A DNA stretch of 13,803 nt, from assembly GCA_028456385.1 (NCBI GenBank), contig JALNQF010000804.1:1-13803 (forward strand). Reading direction: 5' to 3'. Shown here piece after piece: positions 8,868-13,803 of the stretch (position 1 is the stretch's first letter; every line of letters begins with the position of its first letter). Below the pieces are notes generated by a model, which was given only the letters and a program-made list of their open reading frames with translations, searched no databases and had not been told where the DNA came from. This stretch comes from Ophiosphaerella korrae (lineage: Eukaryota > Ascomycota > Dothideomycetes > Pleosporales > Phaeosphaeriaceae). Both the position numbers and the translations under genes were made by a program.

Positions 8868-9251
8868 CTTACTATAGCTAAAGCTAAGTATAAGTTAACT
8901 CTTTATAAGCTAGTAGAGCTTTATTCCTATATTAAGCGTCTTTATAAAATAAAGGCTTATAATAATACTAAGTTATCTAAATAGTTTTATACCTTAGAGG
9001 TAGAGTTAGATTTAGATAATATAGTAGAGGCTACTTTAGCTCCTATTATATTAGGCGCTCCTATCGCCTCTCTATCTAGTAGTAGTATTATTAGTTTTCT
9101 TAATTTACTACAAGGCGTTCTAGAAGGTTTTAACTTTAGAACTCCTCTAGTTCCTATATTTTTTCCTATAGTTTACCTTTTTCGTCTATACCTATCTATT
9201 TTACTAGGTAGTAGTTATTTCTATTATAGAACTAGTACTATAAGATTTCTT
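8868..9251 (+). other. Nearly stop-free plus-strand frame of unknown nature
   Basis: From 8868 to 9251 one plus-strand frame has 128 codons and a single stop (TAG at 8982-8984); 89 codons after it are open, ending at TAA 9252-9254. This is unlike the rest of the window, where TAA/TAG occur every few codons. The translation starts like a basic, helix-forming segment (KYKLTLYKLVELY..IKRL), then an acidic stretch (LEVELDLDNIVEA) and a Ser/Pro/Leu-rich part. It overlaps the chromodomain on the other strand from about 9130. There is no ATG and no domain I know. It may be chance on a locally GC-richer patch, or a captured gene fragment antisense to element B. Confidence 0.25.
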
Positions 9252-9500
9252 TAACTTCTTATTTTTCTTATTCTCTATACGTATCTACTTTGTATACTAG
9301 TAGTTCTACTTCTTATAGTACTTTCTCTAGTAATACTATATAAAATATTAGGTATATCTTTATTTTATCTAGTAGCTTTAACTTAAATATAACTAGTGTA
9401 ACTTTCTTTTTAATTTTATATAGTCCTATTTTAACGTAATCTAGTTTTAGGCTAAGTTGTTTACTTTTTACGTTTCTCTTAACTAACTATACTTTTTCTC
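9130..9500 (-). pseudogene. Integrase C-terminal GPY/F module and chromodomain (element B)
   Basis: On the minus strand, about 9490-9320 reads R..FREGEKV*LVKRNVKS, then LDYVKIGLYKIKKKV (family K.GPYKI) and a KLKLLDKIKIYLIFYIVLLEK block (family LP...IHPVFHVSLLE). This is the GPY/F module that ends gypsy integrases. It is followed at about 9258-9130 by EVKEIL, YYLVK*IG and L*EK, which match the chromodomain pattern EVE.IL..., YLVKWKG and WEP. The chromodomain Trp codons are now TAG. Together they mark the element as a chromovirus; in intact elements the chromodomain binds modified histone tails. Many Pro codons have become Leu. Confidence 0.83.
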
Positions 9501-10500
9501 CCTCTCTAAATTAAGGTCTTTCTTAGTATTTTTTGTTATAGTACTTTACTATTTAATCCTATAGGAATTCTACGTCCTATTATAATTAGTTATATATATC
9601 CTTAAGTCTATTTATAAAGTTTTCTCCTTTTAAGGACTAAGATATTTAGGTTCTTAGTATTCTATATATATTAGGGTTAAATCTATAGTTTACAAAGAAA
9701 GGTAATACTCTTATTACTATATTTTTTACGCTATTATATACTAACTGTACTATAAGTAATAATTATACCTAATTATTCTAGTTGTAGTTAAGGTAGTATC
9801 TTAAGTATTATTCTACTATCTAGTTTATACGTTCTAATTGTCTATCTATTTATAAGTAATATACTATTAACATTATATACTAGATTCCTAATTGTACTAA
9901 TATTATTCCCTATAGTTTTAATATAAATCTTACGTCTCTATCTATAATAATCTTATCTAGAATACTATATTAGCTAATTATAGTTCCTAGAACCTAGTAT
10001 ATAGTAACCTCTATTCTACTCTTTTCTTTATATAGTTTAAAGTACAAATATTTTATAAGCTTATCTACTATTATTAGGATTCTATTATATTTAATTCCTA
10101 ATATTAGGTCTTTAGACTTTAGTAGTTTTATAATAAAGTCTATTATAATAACTCTTTATAGTTATTCTAGTATCTTAACTAGTTATAGTATCTTATATAG
10201 TACGTACCTATTATACTTATTTCTATAGTATTCTATATAATCTTGTAGTACTTCTATTACTAGTTATCTTACTTTTAGGATATAGTAGTCTCTTAGTAGT
10301 CTATTTAATATTTTATTAATACTCTAGTATCTATATACTAGTAGTTTATAAAATTATTATATAAATTCTTTCTATATTTTCTTTAGAATATATATCCTTC
10401 TATAAGCTCTTATAACTCCTTCTTAGATTTTAAGCTTTATTATTTCTTTAAGAGCTTTTTCTATTTCTTTTTAGATCTATTTATCTAGTACGTTACTCTT
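9501..10500 (-). pseudogene. Integrase zinc-binding and catalytic core remnant (element B)
   Basis: Reading leftward, the HHCC domain is seen at about 10330-10215: SINKILNRLLRDYYI then DYIEYYRNK, where the family has C..C (DC..C.RNK), so both Cys are now Tyr. The core follows with IIIDFIIKLLKSKD (family MDFI..LPKS, first Asp intact) near 10130, LIIVDKLIKY (family IVDRLTK) near 10070, DRDVRF at about 9942-9925, and a STAHHPQTDGQ-type block near 9850 that now reads IVYYL*IDRQ. The frame looks continuous with the RNase H upstream and the GPY/F module downstream. Stops are confined to Gln and Trp positions. Confidence 0.85.
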
Positions 10501-10559
10501 TCTCTTAAGTATTATAGCTATCCTAGGTGTATTTAGAACTAAATATCCGTCTTTGTTTT

Positions 10560-10970
10560 TAACTAAAACTATACTAGTAGTATTTACTTCTTCTTATAAG
10601 TCTAGTCTTCTACTTAGAGCGTCTATAAACTAATTATCTTTACCTTTAGTATATATTATTTCTATATTAAATATTAATAAGAACTCTTACTATCTTATAT
10701 AGTATTATAATAGGTCTTTATTTAGTATAAATCTTATAAGGTTCCTATAGTCTATATAGACCTTTATTTAATACTTTACTTCTTATAAGAATACTCTCTA
10801 TTATTTAAATACTTTATAAATTACTAGTATTTCTTTATTATAGATTAAGTAATTAAGCTTTACTAGCTTTATTTTCTTAGAGAAGTACTTAACTAAGTAT
10901 TCTTATTTTATATCTTAATCTTTTTATATTAGTACTATCTTATAAACTAAATTAGATGCGTCTATCTTTA
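10560..10970 (-). pseudogene. RNase H remnant (element B)
   Basis: The minus strand reads IDASNLVYKIVL (family TDAS..G.GAVL, catalytic Asp kept) near 10968, then EYLVKYFSKKIKLVKLNYLIYNKEILVI (family ..P..Y.SR.L...E.NY...D.E.LA), VYIDYRNLIRF (family TDH.NL..F, Asp kept) and FIDALSRRLD near 10600-10625. It would degrade the RNA strand of the RNA-DNA hybrid made by RT. It is in frame with the RT to the right and integrase to the left. Damage is again nearly all Gln/Trp to stop and Thr/Pro/His replacements. Confidence 0.85.
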
Positions 10971-10999
10971 CTATTATTAGTAGATCTAGGTTATATATT

Positions 11000-12065
11000 T
11001 ATATAACTAGGTTCTCTATAAATTTCTACTTAATTTAGTTAAATACTTTTTTATATTCCTTAGTCTAATTAAATAGTATATCTTTCTTTATAAGGTTTAT
11101 TAGTAGTTTTATTAGGTTTAACTAGTTAACTATTAGTTTTTTATAGAAATTCGCTAGTCTATAGAATTGCTATACTTCTTGTAGGTTCTTAGGTATTAGC
11201 TATTCTTAGATTATTTTAATCTTATTTAAGTTAATCCTAATTTTTTCTAGTTCTATAATAAATCTAAAGAAGTCTATTTCTTTTATATAAAATTTGTACT
11301 TTCTTATCTTAAGAAATAGTTTACTTTCTACTAGTCTTTCTAGTACCTTATATATATATTATATATGTTCTTCCTCTATTTCTAAGAATATAAAGATATC
11401 GTCTAGGTATACAAATATAAATATATCTAAGTATTCTCTTAGTACTATATTAATTCTTTCTTAGAACGCTACTAGAGCGTTTATAAGTCTAAATAGTATA
11501 ACTAGGTATTTATATAATCTATACTACGTTCTAAATATTATTTTCTATTTATCTCTTTCTTTAATTCTAATCTAGTAGTAGGCGTTTTAGATATCTAGTT
11601 TTATAAAGACTTATACTTTCTATAGCTTATTTTATATTTTATCTATTTATAGTAAAGAGTATTAGTTTTTACTTATAATTGTATTTATCTTCTTAAAGTC
11701 TATATAAGGTTATTTTTTATCTATTCTTTTCTTATCTACAAATATAAGTCTATATACTACTAAGGATTTAGATTCTTATATCTATCCTTTCTTAATTACG
11801 TTCTATATAAATACTCGTTTAATCTTAGATTCTTCTTCTATTTTTCTATATACTAGGCTCTATCTTACGTTCTTTTCTTCTTCTAGTTCTATTACTAGAT
11901 CCTATAGTTAGTATTCTTAAAGGTAGTTATCTAGTTTAGTAAGTTATTTTTCCTACTTCTTATATTCTTCTAGGAACTATCCTTTATATATAGTTATATT
12001 AGCTTTTAATATCTTTTTCTTAGAGTAGCTAATTTTCTCTATTCTCTAATTAATCCTTAGGTTAG
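11000..12065 (-). pseudogene. Reverse transcriptase remnant (element B), truncated upstream
   Basis: Same RT as in element A, aligned without gaps over 871 bp (11195-12065 to 1-871). The catalytic YLDDI is intact at 11395-11409. The thumb and connection regions lie at about 11200-11000. The right edge is the abrupt junction with LTR2b: element A continues past the matching point (base 871) with the protease-RT linker, but here sequence switches to LTR2 after GGTTAG. Differences between the copies are mostly transitions, as expected for independent RIP of one parent sequence. Confidence 0.88.
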
Positions 12066-12345
12066 TATTAAGAGGTAGCTAGAAGATAATAGTACTTACT
12101 ATAGGCTATAAGAGATAGTAAAGAGATAATAGATAGTATTTAATAGTACTACTAGTATCTAAGAGAGAAAAATACTTACTTTACTCTCTTTATAAGTATC
12201 GAGCCTTTTATACACCTATATAGTATATTAGCTCTACTTTAGACTATAACTATATAATATTATAATCTTTAGTATATTAGCCCTACTCTCTTAACTCGTA
12301 CTAGAGTTTATAAAAGTCTTAAGTATTTAGAGAACCTTTATTATA
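12066..12345 (-). repeat. LTR2, copy b (3' LTR of a minus-strand element)
   Basis: 280 bp matching 7697-7974 with roughly 33 differences by my hand alignment, all but a few of them transitions, plus one 2-base gap. It begins TATTAAGAGG where copy a has TGTTAAGAAG, and ends TTTATTATA where copy a has CTTGTTATA, so the terminal TG is RIP-altered. The minus-strand TATA box is at 12204-12212. The polypurine tract immediately to its right makes it a 3' LTR of a minus-strand element extending rightward. It interrupts element B at 12065; the left flank is GTTAG and the right flank GAGCC, so no direct target duplication. Confidence 0.82.
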
Positions 12346-12346
12346 G

Positions 12347-12359
12347 AGCCTCCCCCTTT
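12347..12359 (-). other. Polypurine tract of the LTR2 element
   Basis: The plus strand reads AGCCTCCCCCTTT next to the LTR2b edge; the minus strand is a G-run-centred purine tract (AAAGGGGGAGG) leading into the LTR. This is the usual site of plus-strand priming just upstream of a 3' LTR. It is one of the few G/C runs in the window and fixes the orientation of LTR2. Confidence 0.65.
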
Positions 12360-12659
12360 AGCTAGTATTTTTACTAGTATTTTAAAGTATAACCTTAATA
12401 AAAACCCTAAACCTTTAGAAAAAAGAGAAAAAAAGTATCTATATACCTTATACGCTATACCTACACGTTAAGCATATTATTATTATTATACTTATATATA
12501 ATATTCTATTTATATTTTAATAGTAATTAAAGATTATTACTTACGTAATTGCGTTTACTCTTAGTAGAGCCTATATAAAAAATTTTTTTCTTTTTATAAT
12601 TATTTTACTTATCCTCTTATTTACTATAGTATATATTTAATATATATATAGCGTATATT
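12360..12659. other. Gene-free AT-rich stretch next to the LTR2 polypurine tract
   Basis: No frame on either strand reads as a protein I know. It contains A/T homopolymer runs, including A6T7 near 12578-12590 and TATATA stretches near 12640. If the LTR2 element is real, this would be its 3' untranslated region; I see no integrase end here. Confidence 0.4.
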
Positions 12660-13333
12660 TAGTAATTATTACTATAGTCTATTATCCTCGCCTAAAATTT
12701 ATTAAGAAGAGTAATATTTATTAAGCTCTACCTTTTAAGTAGAGTATAGATACTAAGCGCGCTAATTATAACACTTTATATACTACTTACTTACGCTATA
12801 CTTAAAGTATTATTAACTAAGAGGAGATCTATAATAAGCTAAAAGCGCGTTATTACTAGTATTATTCTATTAGTAATTATAGTAGCTATACCTTAGTAAC
12901 TATTTTAGAGACGTACTCTTTATATACGCTTTAACTAATATAAATAGGTACTTCCTATACTTAATAAGTATATTAACTATATTTATAAGCTTTATAATAC
13001 GTATAATACTACTATATCTAATACTACTATTCTTAAAACTAATTTAGAAGTATACTATACTAGCGTTACGCTTACTTATACTTAGCGTACTTTTAACTTA
13101 GAGCTATTAAACTATAGGTACCTTACTACTTATAATAGTACTCCCTTAGAAGTACTTACTTAAATACTTATAACTACGCCTTAGTTTTTAGAGCTTATTT
13201 TAACTAAGTAGCGTAGCCTTATAGCCTAGTAGTAGGGTTTAGTTAGAGTATTAATAGAGATTTTAGGCTACCTTTACTATTATTAGATAAGTTGTATAAT
13301 TAGATGCTCGATAGTATATACGTAGAGAGGCGC

Positions 13334-13363
13334 AATAGATTCTAGGTATACCTAGAATCTATT
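13334..13363. repeat. Perfect 30-bp palindrome
   Basis: The arm AATAGATTCTAGGTA (13334-13348) is followed at once by its exact reverse complement (13349-13363), with no spacer and no mismatch. It can form a 15-bp cruciform or hairpin. It lies inside the readable plus-strand frame, so it could also be coincidental coding sequence. Confidence 0.9.
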
Positions 13364-13397
13364 AATTAGCTCGCTTAAGCTAGTGCTACAATCTAAT

Positions 13398-13432
13398 TAG
13401 CTTAGCGCATAGGCGTAACAATCGCTAAGCTA
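13398..13432. repeat. 10-bp inverted repeat with 15-base loop
   Basis: TAGCTTAGCG at 13398-13407 pairs exactly with CGCTAAGCTA at 13423-13432. It lies 35 bases after the 30-bp palindrome in the same weakly RIPed patch. Confidence 0.75.
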
Positions 13433-13722
13433 CTAACCTTACTATAGCTAAAAGGATTATAGCTTTAACCCTTATAAACAAAGGAATTAAATAAAGAATC
13501 TTATATATAAAGAGATAGACTACGTTAGTATAACTAATATAATAAAGAAACTAGCACCTTAATAGAAAGAGTATTAAGGATCTAGCTCGCTACTATCTTA
13601 AGAGACCTAGCTAAGACTACTATATCGTAGATATATAAATAGAGCGTAGGGCTAGAGATAGAGAGAATAATTAATCTACTTAGTTTATACTTATTACTTT
13701 TAAGTTATAAGTAACTAACTAA

Positions 13723-13797
13723 AAAAAGGCTTTTCTAAAAGCCTTAGTATCCCTCTCTAATAAGGCCCTTATATAGCTATTACAAAAAAGCCTTTTT
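13723..13797. repeat. Nested inverted repeats around AAAAGGCTTTT
   Basis: AAGGCTTTT (13726-13734) pairs with AAAAGCCTT (13737-13745) across a 2-base loop. In addition AAAAAGGCTTTT (13723-13734) is the reverse complement of AAAAGCCTTTTT (13786-13797), near the right edge. A hairpin followed by a second inverted arm could be a transposon end or a terminator-like fold, but low complexity makes chance likely for part of it. Confidence 0.55.
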
Positions 13798-13803
13798 ATT
13801 AAA

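Larger units (their letters stand above)
8040..12065 (-). mobile_element. Element B: RIP-degraded Ty3/gypsy chromovirus, 3' half
   Basis: Minus-strand element read from the right: RT, RNase H, integrase core, GPY/F module, chromodomain, then 3' LTR (8040-8500). It is truncated at 12065, just upstream of RT, exactly where LTR2b starts; protease, gag and 5' LTR are missing. RT and LTR match element A, so A and B are copies of one chromovirus family. The chromodomain places it among chromoviruses, whose integrases are thought to target heterochromatin. A 65-base spacer without features (7975-8039) separates it from LTR2a. Confidence 0.9.
12660..13720. other. Unidentified RIP-altered remnant, possible plus-strand coding relic
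   Basis: Not recognised. One plus-strand frame can be read from about 12690 to 13720 with only TAA/TAG stops, at spacings compatible with former Gln/Trp codons. Between 13235 and 13450 it gives RDFRLPLLLLDKLYN*MLD, then YVERRNRF*VYLESIN; later it gives LIERVLRI*LATILRDLAKT near 13560-13615. The minus strand also has a readable frame at 12700-13260, so the coding strand is not settled. RIP is weaker at the right: 13321-13560 contains six CA pairs. It could be the internal part of the LTR2 element, another transposon, or a decayed host gene; I cannot choose. Confidence 0.3.

Noticed and set aside
7697..12345. One complete LTR retrotransposon bounded by the two LTR2 copies
   Set aside because: The interior carries its own LTR1 at 8040-8500 and lacks gag, protease and a primer site; the polypurine tract is outside the pair, and there is no target-site duplication.
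13380..13440. Possible tRNA or tRNA-derived SINE (TAGCTTAGCGCATAGGCG resembles an A box)
   Set aside because: The distance from the conserved A to the GG pair is too long for a D-loop, and no B box (GGTTCGA-like), acceptor stem or T-arm could be found.
13723..13797. Rho-independent type terminator
   Set aside because: The hairpin shape fits, but the context is eukaryotic and the arms are mostly A/T runs; kept only as an inverted repeat.
1..13803. Organellar (mitochondrial) or AT-rich bacterial DNA
   Set aside because: The low GC comes with specific CA/TG loss and with eukaryotic gypsy retroelement genes on both strands; no mitochondrial genes, tRNAs or bacterial gene organisation are visible.

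Overview
The window looks like AT-rich repeat DNA from a filamentous ascomycete (Pezizomycotina type) that has been saturated by repeat-induced point mutation (RIP). TA is everywhere, CA and TG are nearly absent (bases 1-300 hold no CA and three TG), and every long protein match is riddled with TAA/TAG where the family has Gln or Trp. I found no intact gene. Almost everything recognisable is decayed LTR retrotransposon of the Ty3/gypsy order. Host assignment is inference from the mutation pattern and element type; there is no host gene to confirm it.

Layout. (A) 1-3839, minus strand: the 5' half of a Ty3/gypsy element, with its 5' LTR at 3400-3839, then gag, protease and reverse transcriptase running left off the window. 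(C) 3840 to about 6150, plus strand: reverse transcriptase, RNase H and integrase of a different Ty3/gypsy element, cut at its 5' side by LTR A. About 6150-6674: non-coding DNA with a 14-bp minisatellite, probably an LTR/leader. (D) 6675-7696, plus strand: a gag gene readable in one frame, cut by (LTR2a) 7697-7974. (B) 8040-12065, minus strand: the 3' half of the same family as A, with RT, RNase H, integrase, chromodomain and a 3' LTR at 8040-8500; it breaks off exactly where (LTR2b) 12066-12345 begins. LTR2b is followed by a polypurine-tract complement, so another minus-strand element seems to start there. 12360-13803: unidentified remnant in which RIP is weaker, with a perfect 30-bp palindrome and several stem-loops.

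The genes do not work together now. They are dead fragments of at least three, probably four, retroelements nested in one another. A and B are two copies of one chromovirus family: A 1-871 aligns without a gap to B 11195-12065, so the two halves together cover most of one element. The strand of each block also shows in base skew: minus-strand blocks are pyrimidine-rich on the plus strand, and plus-strand blocks are purine-rich.

I see no convincing new biological system. The points most worth checking are the nearly stop-free plus-strand frame at 8868-9251, the unidentified right end (12660-13720), the LTR2 pair enclosing foreign DNA, and the readable RIP damage at catalytic and zinc-binding residues.
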